Shown: positions 7,680-16,011 of the stretch, piece by piece | How positions within the stretch are numbered: the first letter of the stretch is position 1 | How the letters are laid out: each line of letters starts with the position of its first letter | Assembly: GCF_019145235.1 (NCBI RefSeq) | Contig: NZ_JAHSTV010000015.1 | Location: 80,837-144,836, forward strand | Length of the DNA stretch: 64,000 nucleotides | Direction: 5' to 3' | From: Pseudomonas farris | GTDB taxonomy: Bacteria; Pseudomonadota; Gammaproteobacteria; Pseudomonadales; Pseudomonadaceae | Position numbers and translations under genes: made by a program | Notes under the pieces: generated by a model | Seen by the model: only the letters and a program-made list of their open reading frames with translations | Databases searched by the model: none | Told to the model about the DNA's origin: nothing

Positions 7680-8560
7680 TGACGTTCTTCTTCGAAACCC
7701 TGCTCGGCGGCTTACTCGCCGGGACCATGTACTCGCTGGTCGCAATCGGCTTCGTGCTGATCTACAAAGCCAGCGGCGTGTTCAATTTTGCCCAGGGCGC
7801 GATGCTGCTGTTCGCCGCGCTGACCTTTGTCAGCCTGCACGATCAAGGCGTGCCGTTCGCCTTGGCGCTGTTGCTGACCGTTGTGGTGATGATCATCGGC
7901 GCGTTACTGATCGAACGGCTGGTGTTGCGGCCCCTGGTCAATCGCTCACAGATCACCCTGTTCATGGCCACTCTCGGGTTGTCGTTCATCATCGAAGGTC
8001 TGGCTCAGGGCTTGATGGGTTCGCAAGTGCGGGCGCTGGATCTGGGCATCGACGACGTGCCGCTGTTTATCGGCGGGATGATGGTCAGCCAGTTCGACCT
8101 GATTGCCGCAGCGGCCGCCATCGTGCTGGTGACGGTGCTGGCGCTGCTGTTCAACAAAACCCGCATTGGCGTGTCCCTGCGCGCGGTGGCGGATGACACC
8201 ACCGCCGCGCTGTCGATCGGCATCAACCTCAACCGCATCTGGCAGATCGTCTGGGCGGTGGCCGGCATCGTCGGGCTGGTGGCGGGATTGTTGTGGGGCG
8301 CGCGCCAAGGCGTGCAGTTCTCGCTGTCGCTGGTGGTGCTCAAGGCCTTGCCAGTATTGATCATCGGCGGCTTCACCTCGATTGGCGGGGCGATTGTCGG
8401 CGGGTTGATCGTCGGTGCGGCGGAGAACCTCGCCGAGGTGTACATCGGCCCGCTGATCGGCGGTGGCATTACCCCGTGGTTCGCTTACGTCCTGGCTTTG
8501 GCCTTCCTGTACATCCGTCCCGCCGGCCTGTTCGGCGAGCGCGCCATCGAGCGAGTCTGA
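7679..8560 (+). CDS. Liv-type ABC transporter permease (LivH-like)
   Basis: 293 residues, about eight membrane segments. Family hallmarks are the N-terminal GTMYSLVAIGFVLIYKASGV with FNFAQGAMLL and the cytoplasmic coupling region GVSLRAVADDTTAALSIGIN. The C-terminal LPVLIIGGFTSIGGAIVGGL is typical of the branched-chain amino-acid permease family. ATG 7679 overlaps the upstream stop, so translation is coupled. It forms the inner-membrane channel with the LivM-like protein. Such systems also move amides, urea or aromatic and other carboxylates, so the substrate is open here. Confidence 0.93.
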   Translation: MTFFFETLLGGLLAGTMYSLVAIGFVLIYKASGVFNFAQGAMLLFAALTFVSLHDQGVPFALALLLTVVVMIIGALLIERLVLRPLVNRSQITLFMATLGLSFIIEGLAQGLMGSQVRALDLGIDDVPLFIGGMMVSQFDLIAAAAAIVLVTVLALLFNKTRIGVSLRAVADDTTAALSIGINLNRIWQIVWAVAGIVGLVAGLLWGARQGVQFSLSLVVLKALPVLIIGGFTSIGGAIVGGLIVGAAENLAEVYIGPLIGGGITPWFAYVLALAFLYIRPAGLFGERAIERV

Positions 8561-8564
8561 ACCC

Positions 8565-9614
8565 ATGTCGATTTCCCTTACCCGTGAAACCGCGCCGGCG
8601 GTGTTGATCCAGCGTCGTGTGCCGATTGGTTTGATTGCGCTGTTGTTGATCGCCTTCGTGGTCGTGCCGCTGACCGGCAACGACTATTGGCTGAACGCGA
8701 TTCTGATCCCGTTCCTGGTGCTGTCCCTGGCCGGGCTTGGCCTCAATCTGCTCACCGGCTACACCGGCCAGACCTCGGTCGGCGCGGCCGGTTTCATGGC
8801 GGTCGGCGCCTTTGCCACCTACGGTTTTCTACTGCGTTTGCCAGAGCTGGGCTTGCCGGTGGCGCTGCTCGGCGGCGGGCTGATCAGCGCGGTGGTGGGG
8901 TTTGTCTTTGGCCTGCCGAGTTCGCGGATCAAGGGCTTTTACCTGATGGTTACCACCTTGGCCGCGCAGTTTTTCCTGGAGTGGCTGTTCGTCAAGTTCC
9001 CCTGGTTCTACAACTACGGTTCGTCCGGAACCATTTCCGCGCCGAAACTGGCCCTGTTCGGCCATGACCTCAACACTCCATTGGGCCGCTATCTGCTGAC
9101 CCTGACCACAGTGCTGCTATTGACCTGGGTCGCGGTGAACCTGGTGAAAAGCCAGATCGGCCGCAACTGGATGGCGATCCGTGACATGGACACCGCCGCG
9201 GCAGTCATCGGCATTCCGGTGGTGCGCTACAAGCACCTGGCGTTCGCCGTCAGCTCGTTTTACCTCGGCATCGCCGGGGCGCTGTGGGCCTTTGCTTATC
9301 TGGGCACGGCCAGCGCCAGCAGCTTCGATATCAACCGGTCATTCCAGATCCTGTTCATCATCATTATCGGTGGCATGGGCAGCATCGCCGGCAACTTCGT
9401 CGGCGCGGCGTTTATCAGCTTGCTGCCGATCCTGCTCAGCCATGCCGGGCAAGCCTTGTTCGGTGGTTCGGTGGACGCCGGCCAGTTGCAGAACCTGCAA
9501 AAAATCATCTTCGGCGTACTGATCATCCTGTTTCTGATCAAGGAACCGGAAGGCCTGATTCGCCTCTTGAGCAACCTTCGTGAACGGCTGAGTCACTGGC
9601 CGCTGCGCTTCTGA
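8565..9614 (+). CDS. Liv-type ABC transporter permease (LivM-like)
   Basis: 349 residues from ATG 8565, 4 bp after the livH-like gene. Typical LivM segments are LGLNLLTGYTGQTSVGAAGF, GFYLMVTTLAAQFFLEWLF, the coupling loop GRNWMAIRDMDTAAAVIGIP and IIIGGMGSIAGNFVGAAF. About nine or ten membrane segments are visible. It pairs with the LivH-like permease as the second half of the translocation pore. The upstream extension of the frame inside livH is rejected because of the 4-bp spacing and the hydrophilic start at MSISLTRE. Confidence 0.92.
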   Translation: MSISLTRETAPAVLIQRRVPIGLIALLLIAFVVVPLTGNDYWLNAILIPFLVLSLAGLGLNLLTGYTGQTSVGAAGFMAVGAFATYGFLLRLPELGLPVALLGGGLISAVVGFVFGLPSSRIKGFYLMVTTLAAQFFLEWLFVKFPWFYNYGSSGTISAPKLALFGHDLNTPLGRYLLTLTTVLLLTWVAVNLVKSQIGRNWMAIRDMDTAAAVIGIPVVRYKHLAFAVSSFYLGIAGALWAFAYLGTASASSFDINRSFQILFIIIIGGMGSIAGNFVGAAFISLLPILLSHAGQALFGGSVDAGQLQNLQKIIFGVLIILFLIKEPEGLIRLLSNLRERLSHWPLRF

Positions 9615-9639
9615 ATCCCCAACCTGGTAGAGAGACAAC

Positions 9640-10980
9640 ATGCGTGCATCCTTGAAACGTTCGTTGGCCGGCGCCGCTCTGACGCTGGCGGTATTCGGCA
9701 GTGCGGTGCCGATGGTTCAGGCCTCGCCAGACCAGCAGTTCTTCCCGTTGGCCACTTACCGGGTCGGCGCTTACGCCTCCAGCGGTGTGCAAGTGTGGGC
9801 CGGCATGCTCGATTACCTGAACTACATCAACGATGTGGAAGGCGGGATCAACGGCGTCAAACTGGTCTGGCAGGAATGCGAAACCGAGTGGACGGCGGAG
9901 AAGGGCATCGAGTGCTATGAGCGCTTCAAGAAAGGCCTGGATGGCGCCCCGGTGGCGATCTATTCACCCAACGGCGCGCCGGCGGCGTATGCGCTGAGCG
10001 AGCGGGCGGAAGTCGACCAAATCCCGCTGATCACCCTCGGCTACGGTCGCACCGAAGCCACCGACGGCACGGTGTTCCCTTACAACTTTCCGGTGATGCT
10101 GACCTTCTACAGCGAGGCCTCGAGCCTGATCAACTACATCGCCCAGCGCGAGGGCGGGTTCGACAAACTCAAGGGCAAGAAAATCGCCACGGTTTATCAC
10201 GACTCGGCTTACGGTCGGGAAACCCTTGGCCCGTTGAAATTGCTGGCTGAAAAATACGGCTTCGAAAACATCCAGATCCCGGTAGCCGATCCCGGCAACG
10301 AGCAATCGTCGCAATGGCGGCAAGTGCGCCAGGTCAACCCGGACTGGGTGTTCCTGCGCACCTGGGGCGTGTCGACGCCGGTGGCGGTCAAGACGGCGGC
10401 GCGTTTCGGCTTCCCGGTGGACCACATCGTCGGCGACATCTGGGCCAGTTCCAGCGAAGACGTGTTGCCCGCGGGCGCCGCCGCCAAAGGGTATCTGGCG
10501 CTGACGCCATACCCGGCCGGCGCCGAATTCGAGATCCATAAACGCCTCAAGCAAGCCATCCTCGACAAAGGCAAAAGCGACCTCAAGGACCTGAAGAATT
10601 TCGGCAGCGTCTATTACAACTCCGGGCTGGTGAACGCGGCAGTGATGGTGGAAGCGATCCGTACCGCCCAAGGCAAATTCGGCAAGCGGCCGCTTAACGG
10701 CGAAGAAGGGCGCTGGGGCCTGGAGCACCTGAACATCGACGACGCGCGGCTCAAGGACATGGGCTACTTCGGCCTGATGCAGAACCTCAAGCTGTCTTGC
10801 AAGGATCATGAGGGTGGCGGATCGGCGCGGGTTCAACAGTGGGACGGCGCCAACTGGACGCTGATCAGCGACTGGATCCCCGCCGACCGCGCCTTGCTGC
10901 GGCCATTGATCGATGAAAAATCCGCCGCGTTCGCCAAGGAAAAAGGCCTGACGCCACGCACCTGCACCGGGGATGAATAA
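9640..10980 (+). CDS. Liv-type ABC transporter periplasmic binding protein (LivK-like)
   Basis: 446 residues with a cleavable signal peptide (positively charged MRASLKRS, hydrophobic core, probable cleavage after VQA near residue 28). The mature protein is a Peripla_BP_6 domain: YRVGAYASSGVQVWAGMLDY, then the GGINGVKLVWQECETEW region common to transporters that import carboxylates or amides, then VFLRTWGVSTPVAVKTAARF. It is longer than classic LivK (about 370), with an acidic, Lys-rich C-terminal extension. It is preceded by GGTAGAGAG and an ATG at 9640, and determines substrate specificity. The ligand is unknown. Confidence 0.9.
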   Translation: MRASLKRSLAGAALTLAVFGSAVPMVQASPDQQFFPLATYRVGAYASSGVQVWAGMLDYLNYINDVEGGINGVKLVWQECETEWTAEKGIECYERFKKGLDGAPVAIYSPNGAPAAYALSERAEVDQIPLITLGYGRTEATDGTVFPYNFPVMLTFYSEASSLINYIAQREGGFDKLKGKKIATVYHDSAYGRETLGPLKLLAEKYGFENIQIPVADPGNEQSSQWRQVRQVNPDWVFLRTWGVSTPVAVKTAARFGFPVDHIVGDIWASSSEDVLPAGAAAKGYLALTPYPAGAEFEIHKRLKQAILDKGKSDLKDLKNFGSVYYNSGLVNAAVMVEAIRTAQGKFGKRPLNGEEGRWGLEHLNIDDARLKDMGYFGLMQNLKLSCKDHEGGGSARVQQWDGANWTLISDWIPADRALLRPLIDEKSAAFAKEKGLTPRTCTGDE

Positions 10981-10983
10981 CGT

Positions 10984-11751
10984 ATGAGCCAAGCCGCCAG
11001 CGACATTGCCGTCAATGACCTGTTGCAAGTCAAAGACATTGAGGTGATCTACGACGGGGCGATCCTCGCCGTGGCCGGGGTGTCGCTGACGGTGCCCAAG
11101 GGCGGCATCGTCGCGTTGCTCGGGGCCAATGGTGCGGGCAAAAGCACCACGCTCAAGGCGATTTCCGGGTTGGTGCGGGCCGAGCGCGCGGAAGTCAGTC
11201 GAGGGACGATCGAGTTTCTCGGGCGCGATACCGCAGGGGTTAATCCGAGCGTTCGCGTGCGCCAGGGCATGGTGCATGTACTGGAAGGCCGGCACGTATT
11301 CCCACAACTGACGGTGGAGGACAACCTGCGCAGCGGCGGCTTCGTTCGCGGTCTGAGCCGCAAGGACCTGGCGGCGGATCTGGAGCGTATCTACGCCTGG
11401 TTTCCACGCCTCAAAACCAAGCGCAAGACCCAGGCCGGGCTGACCTCCGGTGGTGAACAACAAATGGTCGCCATCGGCCGGGCGTTGATGACACGTCCTA
11501 CTTTGGTATTGCTCGACGAACCTTCCATGGGTTTGGCGCCTATTATCGTCCAGGAGATTTTCGAAATCGTGGCGCAACTCAATCGAGACGAGCAGGTGAG
11601 CTTCCTGATTGCCGAGCAAAATATTAACGTGGCACTCAAGTACGCCTCAAAGGCCTACGTCCTCGACACTGGTCGCGTGGTGCTGTCCGGCACCGCCGAT
11701 GAGTTACTGGCACGGGGCGATCTGCACGACTTCTATTTAGGTAAACACTGA
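10984..11751 (+). CDS. Liv-type ABC transporter ATP-binding protein (LivF-like)
   Basis: 255 residues with Walker A GANGAGKST, the LivF-type VRQGMVHVLEGRHVFPQLTV segment, signature TSGGEQQMVAIGRAL and Walker B LVLLDEPSMGLAP, closing with LIAEQNINVALKYASKAYVL. It is the second ATPase of the importer. It starts 3 bp after the stop of the binding-protein gene and is followed 14 bp later by the flavoprotein gene, so all transporter genes look co-transcribed. The order G-H-M-K-F differs from classic livKHMGF but is common for catabolic Liv-type systems. Confidence 0.93.
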   Translation: MSQAASDIAVNDLLQVKDIEVIYDGAILAVAGVSLTVPKGGIVALLGANGAGKSTTLKAISGLVRAERAEVSRGTIEFLGRDTAGVNPSVRVRQGMVHVLEGRHVFPQLTVEDNLRSGGFVRGLSRKDLAADLERIYAWFPRLKTKRKTQAGLTSGGEQQMVAIGRALMTRPTLVLLDEPSMGLAPIIVQEIFEIVAQLNRDEQVSFLIAEQNINVALKYASKAYVLDTGRVVLSGTADELLARGDLHDFYLGKH

Positions 11752-11765
11752 TCAATGAGAATGCC

Positions 11766-13193
11766 ATGACTGACACCCCAAGCGGACAGGCGACCGACGC
11801 CATCCGCCACGCGGACATCCTGATCATCGGCGGCGGCCTCAGCGGCGCAATGCTGGCGGCGCAGTTGCTGCGCTTGCCGGGCAAGCGTCAGGTGCTGGTG
11901 ATCGAACCCCGCGCCGAACTCGGCCGGGGTGAAGCGTACAGCGCGGTGGAGTTGGGCCATACGCTCAACGGCAACGCGGCGCGGATGAGCGTCGATCCTG
12001 ACAACGCTGATGATTTGACCCAATGGCTGACCGAGTACATCGCGGCGGGTGGTTGGCCGGAGTCGGATCAGCAGCATGTGCCGATCAGCGAGCTGTTTGC
12101 GCCGCGCGGGCTGTTTGGCGTTTATGTGCAGCAGCGTTTGGCCGAGGCGCAGGCGGTGGGCGCATTGAATGGTTCGAGTGTCGAGCATGTACGGGCCGAG
12201 GTGGTCGACCTGCAAACCCGGGACAACGCTGTATTGCTGACCTTGAGTAACGGCCAACGTTTGCAGGGCGCCTATGCGGTGCTGGCCACTGGTATGTTCC
12301 CCGCCGCACGCACGCCGCAAACCGAGTCCAGCGGCTTGAACGCAGCGGCGCTCGATCCATGGGATGTGACCGCCATGCGTCAGCTCGACCCACAGTCGAC
12401 GGTGCTGATCATTGGCTCGGGCCTGACCATGGTCGATGCCGTGGTGTCGCTGGAACAGGCGGGGCATCGCGGGCCGATCGTAGTGTTTTCCCGTCATGGT
12501 CTGCTGCCACATGTACGGCGACAGCCTCCGGCCTGGGCGGACTTTTTGGCCGAGGATTACAGCATTCGCACACCGCGTCAGTTGATGCGCGAACTGCGCC
12601 GGCATTGCCGCGACGCCATCGCCCAGGGCATTGACTGGCAAGCGCCACTCGACACCGTGCGGGCGCACATCGGGCGGCTGTGGAGTCAGGCGACGGATGT
12701 GCAGCGTCGGCAGTTTGTGCGGCATGTGCGGCCGTGGTGGGAAAGCCATCACCATCGCTCGCCGCCGTTGAGTGCCGAGTTGGTGGAACGGTTGCACGGG
12801 GAGGGACGGTTGCGGATTCAGGCTGCATCGTTCAAAGGGTTGGAGCCTTCGTTGAACGGGGAGGTCAGCATTCGCATTCGTCGTCGGGGCGAGGCACAGA
12901 CTTGCGTGGTGCACGGCGCGGCGCTGATCAACTCCAGTGGCATCGAATACGACTGGCGGCGAGTGGCGCGGCCATTGCCGCAGCAGCTATTGGCGCGCGG
13001 GCTGGTGCGGCCGGGGCCATTGGCGTTGGGCATTGCGGCGGCGGATGACGGCGCGGTGCTAAGCGCCGATGGGCAGGCCGCCAGCCGTTTGTTCGCCATG
13101 GGCCCACCGTTGCGCGGAATGTGGTGGGAGAGCACGGCGGTGACTGATGTGGCGAGTCAGGCCAAGTCTCTTGCGGCGCGATTGGCGGGTTGA
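11766..13193 (+). CDS. FAD/NAD(P)-binding oxidoreductase, last gene of the transporter operon
   Basis: 475 residues. The N-terminus has a Rossmann FAD site, ILIIGGGLSGAMLAAQLL, with an acidic end to strand 2 (LVIEPRAELGRGEAYS). A second dinucleotide site, TVLIIGSGLTMVDAVVSLEQ, lies near the middle. This matches the NAD_binding_9 (FAD-NAD(P)) type of flavoproteins. It follows the LivF-like gene by 14 bp and probably handles the imported compound or supplies electrons. No iron-sulfur motif or membrane segment is seen. The specific reaction is unknown. It is followed by REP sequences, consistent with being the operon end. Confidence 0.75.
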   Translation: MTDTPSGQATDAIRHADILIIGGGLSGAMLAAQLLRLPGKRQVLVIEPRAELGRGEAYSAVELGHTLNGNAARMSVDPDNADDLTQWLTEYIAAGGWPESDQQHVPISELFAPRGLFGVYVQQRLAEAQAVGALNGSSVEHVRAEVVDLQTRDNAVLLTLSNGQRLQGAYAVLATGMFPAARTPQTESSGLNAAALDPWDVTAMRQLDPQSTVLIIGSGLTMVDAVVSLEQAGHRGPIVVFSRHGLLPHVRRQPPAWADFLAEDYSIRTPRQLMRELRRHCRDAIAQGIDWQAPLDTVRAHIGRLWSQATDVQRRQFVRHVRPWWESHHHRSPPLSAELVERLHGEGRLRIQAASFKGLEPSLNGEVSIRIRRRGEAQTCVVHGAALINSSGIEYDWRRVARPLPQQLLARGLVRPGPLALGIAAADDGAVLSADGQAASRLFAMGPPLRGMWWESTAVTDVASQAKSLAARLAG

Positions 13194-13220
13194 CAGATAG
13201 TTGGAGGGTGTTTTTTCGGG

Positions 13221-13322
13221 CCTCTTCGCGAGCAAGCCCGCTCCCACATTTGATCTCAGGCGTACACAGATAGTGTGTTCACCGAAGATCCCCTGTGGGA
13301 GCGGGCTTGCTCGCGAAGAGGC
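13221..13322. repeat. REP doublet
   Basis: Inverted pair of the common REP (about 13221-13250 and 13291-13322), each arm containing CTTCGCGAGCAAGCCCGCTC or its complement. It lies directly downstream of the flavoprotein gene and could form a long stem-loop at the 3' end of that transcript. Confidence 0.9.
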
Positions 13323-13485
13323 CGGCCCATCCACCACAAGACCCACAGTCAGACCACTAAACAAGCACTGTTTAAACGACACTTCCAGATACTCACTCAG
13401 GCTACACAGCCTTGCGCCGTTGCCTACGACTACGCCAGAATCCGCCGGCTTGTGCGCCTTGAGGCCGGGCTCTATCGTTTGCCTG

Positions 13486-13707
13486 TCGCTGAAAAACAGC
13501 GATCGGGTTTGGTAGCCCGGTTTGACTTGCGTGCATAGCGCACCTGATGCAGAGCCTTTTCGGCTTGCGTTTATGGTGGCCATGCGCAGGGCGCCTTCGG
13601 GCGCGCCGGTTCTCCAAGTCACCGGTCTACCAACCTTCGTATGGCCACCACCCCTTCGTTTGGTAGCGAGAGTGATGGCTCCTCTTTTCTGATTTGGAGT
13701 TTCATCT
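13486..13707 (+). ncRNA. Structured 5' leader of the DUF6124 gene (candidate cis-regulatory RNA)
   Basis: About 220 nt before ATG 13708 are packed with inverted repeats. They are TCGCTG/CAGCGA (13486-13491 with 13497-13502), GTGC/GCAC (13531-13534 with 13540-13543), AGCC/GGCT (13553-13556 with 13562-13565), and a 10-bp stem TGGTGGCCAT/ATGGCCACCA (13574-13583 with 13641-13650). The last encloses a GCGCC-TTCG-GGCGC hairpin (13591-13604) and a CCGGT/ACCGG hairpin (13606-13625), giving a three-way junction. A direct repeat GTTTGGTAGC occurs at 13507 and 13658. CTACCAA at 13627-13633 can pair with either copy, so two exclusive folds are possible. No open frame explains this conservation-like structure. 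Function is inferred. Confidence 0.55.
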
Positions 13708-14067
13708 ATGTTCAAACCAACACCTAACCCGCCGGAAACCGATCCAACATCCCCCTACGAATCCCTCGATTCCAAAAAGCTCAACGAAGCCGCCGACCGC
13801 GCCCTCGACCATTACCTCAAGCCGCCCATCCCCAAAGACAACAAGCGCAAACCCAGCACCATTTACCATGTCGGCGCCGAGGTCGATAACGAGACCCTAC
13901 TGGTCAACGCCTGCGAATCCCTGGCGTCAGCGAGCATGATGCTCAGTGAGTTCGCCGGATTGATGGACATGCCACATCGCAACATGATGTTGGGGATTCA
14001 ATCGGTGGTCATGCTTGGTGAGTTGGCCGTCAACCGGGTGCTGGATAACCTCGATCCACCTGCCTGA
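13708..14067 (+). CDS. DUF6124 (formerly DUF3077) small protein
   Basis: 119 residues, hydrophilic proline-rich N-terminus (FKPTPNPPETDPTSPYESLD) followed by a helical domain with NACESLASASMMLSEFAGLM and LGELAVNRVLDNL. This matches the DUF6124/DUF3077 family, which to my knowledge is nearly confined to Pseudomonas and often multi-copy. No signal peptide or membrane segment. Function is unknown. The start is supported by TTTGGAGTTTC just upstream. The gene is preceded by the structured leader and flanked on both sides by REP pairs, a typical mobile-looking neighbourhood. Confidence 0.8.
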   Translation: MFKPTPNPPETDPTSPYESLDSKKLNEAADRALDHYLKPPIPKDNKRKPSTIYHVGAEVDNETLLVNACESLASASMMLSEFAGLMDMPHRNMMLGIQSVVMLGELAVNRVLDNLDPPA

Positions 14068-14089
14068 CACTGGATCTGAAGTGACTGGG

Positions 14090-14228
14090 CATCTGTGGCG
14101 AGGGAGCTTGCTCCCGCTCGGCTGCGCAGCAGTCGCAAAACGGCATATGCGGTGTGCCAGAAAAAATGCGGTTGCAGAATTTGGGGTCGCTTCGCAACCC
14201 AGCGGGAGCAAGCTCCCTCGCCACAATG
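14090..14228. repeat. Second-type REP doublet (GGGAGCTTGCTCCC family)
   Basis: An inverted pair unlike the common REP: TGGCGAGGGAGCTTGCTCCC with trailing GCTGCGCAGCAGTCGCAAA (about 14090-14138) and its complement (about 14179-14228). A GTCGCTTCGCAACC hairpin forms the inner edge of the right arm. It is the only copy of this REP class seen in the window. Confidence 0.85.
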
Positions 14229-14254
14229 GACTCCACTGACACAGTCCCCAAAAA

Positions 14255-14285
14255 CAAGAAACCCCGCTTCACGCGGGGCTTCTTG
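14255..14285. terminator. Bidirectional rho-independent terminator
   Basis: CAAGAAACCCCGC-TTCAC-GCGGGGCTTCTTG forms a strong GC stem. On the minus strand it is followed by TTTCTTGTTTTT, a good U-run, so it can end ppnN transcription coming from the right; on the plus strand it can end the DUF6124 transcript. Confidence 0.7.
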
Positions 14286-14290
14286 TCAAA

Positions 14291-14383
14291 GTGTGGGAGC
14301 GGGCTTGCTCGCGAAAGCTGCTTAACATTCAACAGAGATGTCGACTGTTACGCCGCCTTCGCGAGCAAGCCCGCTCCCACAGG
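14291..14383. repeat. REP doublet
   Basis: Inverted common REP pair (about 14291-14320 and 14355-14383) between the terminator and the 3' end of ppnN. Together with the second-type pair, the whole 340-bp gap after the DUF6124 gene consists of repeats and one terminator. Confidence 0.9.
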
Positions 14384-14411
14384 GGGGATGTTAAAGCTCA
14401 CATCAATATTG

Positions 14412-15785
14412 TTACGCCACCACTCGATAACACGGCACATACTCCGCGCCACCCGGCAGTTTCATCCGGTGCTGGGCGACGAAGGCTTTGAGCAGTTTGT
14501 CCAGCGGCTGCATGACGGCGGCATCGCCACGGATCTGGTATGGCCCGTGTTCTTCGATCAGGCGGATGCCCTTGTCCTTGACGTTGCCGGCGACGATGCC
14601 GGAGAACGCGCGGCGCAGGTTGGCGGCCAGTTCGTGGGATGGCAGGTTGCGGCTCAGTTGCAGGTTGGCCATGTTGGCGTGGGTCGGGTCGAACGGGCGC
14701 TGGAAGCCTTCGTCGATTTTCAGCAGCCAGTTGAAATGGAACGCGTCGTTGCGTTCGCGACGGAATTGTTTGACCTCTTTGAGGCCCTGAGTCATCTGTC
14801 GCGCCACTTCAACCGGGTCGTCGATGATGATCTCGTAGTGCTGCTGCGCGGCTTCGCCGAGGGTGGCACCGACGAAGGCGTGCAACTGCTCCAGGTACGG
14901 TGCGGCGCTTTTCGGCCCGGTGAGGACCACGGGGAAGGGCAGGCTTTCGTTGTCCGGGTGCATCAGGATGCCGAGCAGGTACAGGAATTCTTCGGCCGTG
15001 CCCGCGCCGCCCGGGAAAATGATGATGCCGTGGCCGACGCGGACGAACGCTTCCAGGCGTTTCTCGATGTCCGGCAGGATCACCAGTTCGTTGACGATCG
15101 GGTTCGGTGCTTCGGCGGCGATGATCCCGGGTTCGGTCAAGCCGAGGTAGCGGCCACCGTGGATGCGCTGTTTGGCGTGGGCGATGGTCGCACCCTTCAT
15201 CGGGCCTTTCATCACGCCTGGGCCGCAACCGGTGCAGATGTCCAGGCTGCGCAGGCCGAGTTCGTGGCCGACTTTCTTGGTGTATTTGTATTCTTCGGTG
15301 TTGATCGAGTGGCCGCCCCAGCACACCACGATTTTCGGTTCGACGCCGGGGCGCAGGGTGCGGGCGTTGCGCAGCAAGTGGAAGACGTAGTCGCTGATGC
15401 CCTGGGAGGTGCTCAGGTCGATGCTCAAGGCGTCGAGTTCGTTTTCGGTGTAGACGATGTCGCGCAGGGCGCTGAAGAGCATTTCCCGGGTGCTGGCGAT
15501 CATTTCGCCATCGACGAAAGCGTCGGCCGGGGCGTTCAGCAGTTCCAGGCGTACGCCACGGTCTTGCTGGTGAATGCGGATTTCGAAGTCTTTGTAGGCT
15601 TCCAGGATGGTCTTGGCGTTATCGACGTGGGCGCCGGTATTGAGGATGGCCAGGGCGCACTGGCGGAAAAGGGTGTAGGTGAGGCCGGTTCCGGCTTCGC
15701 TCAGTTGCTGTACTTCACGTTGGGACAGTGTTTCCAGGCTGCCTTTAGGGCTGACCGAGGCGTTGATTACATGTCGTTGGGTCAT
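14412..15785 (-). CDS. ppnN: Pyrimidine/purine nucleotide 5'-monophosphate nucleosidase (PpnN/YgdH, LOG family)
   Basis: 457 residues, the usual length of PpnN. The central LOG/Rossmann domain has CTGCGPGVMKGPMKGATIAH and the catalytic-type motif FPGGAGTAEEFLYLLGIL. Distinct N-terminal and C-terminal extensions mark PpnN rather than the short cytokinin LOG proteins. In E. coli the enzyme cleaves nucleoside monophosphates to base and ribose 5-phosphate and is stimulated by (p)ppGpp, coupling salvage to the stringent response. The start at 15785 has an AAGGAT ribosome-binding site. It is a single gene whose transcript should end at 14255-14285. It diverges from the DUF3087 gene across a 226-bp region in which no clear operator was seen. 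Confidence 0.93.
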   Translation of the reverse strand: MTQRHVINASVSPKGSLETLSQREVQQLSEAGTGLTYTLFRQCALAILNTGAHVDNAKTILEAYKDFEIRIHQQDRGVRLELLNAPADAFVDGEMIASTREMLFSALRDIVYTENELDALSIDLSTSQGISDYVFHLLRNARTLRPGVEPKIVVCWGGHSINTEEYKYTKKVGHELGLRSLDICTGCGPGVMKGPMKGATIAHAKQRIHGGRYLGLTEPGIIAAEAPNPIVNELVILPDIEKRLEAFVRVGHGIIIFPGGAGTAEEFLYLLGILMHPDNESLPFPVVLTGPKSAAPYLEQLHAFVGATLGEAAQQHYEIIIDDPVEVARQMTQGLKEVKQFRRERNDAFHFNWLLKIDEGFQRPFDPTHANMANLQLSRNLPSHELAANLRRAFSGIVAGNVKDKGIRLIEEHGPYQIRGDAAVMQPLDKLLKAFVAQHRMKLPGGAEYVPCYRVVA

Positions 15786-16011
15786 TCAATGATCCTTAAA
15801 ACGATGTCACCCGCCGGCAGGCGCATGGCATCCGAATAGTGTGTATCCATGGAGAAGATGGCACGAACTGCGCTGTATCGCCATGTTCCCCGTTTGACGA
15901 TGGAAAGATGAAAAGGAGCCCCAGCATAGCTAAATCCTTCGGGGAGGCGATAATGCCCCGCAGTCTTTTTGCCACAGAGCCTTTCCCATTGATGCAAGGA
16001 ACCCCGTCGCG

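Noticed and set aside
9964..11619. 551-codon minus-strand frame across livK and livF
   Set aside because: Antisense to two clearly conserved transporter genes; composition (many His, Gln, Arg) is typical of shadows.
12414..12441. Second nucleotide-binding glycine motif of the flavoprotein read as possible gene fusion
   Set aside because: Two-dinucleotide-site flavoproteins of this family are normal; no domain boundary or frameshift was seen.
14154..15839. 561-codon plus-strand frame
   Set aside because: Antisense to ppnN, whose protein has the full LOG motif set.
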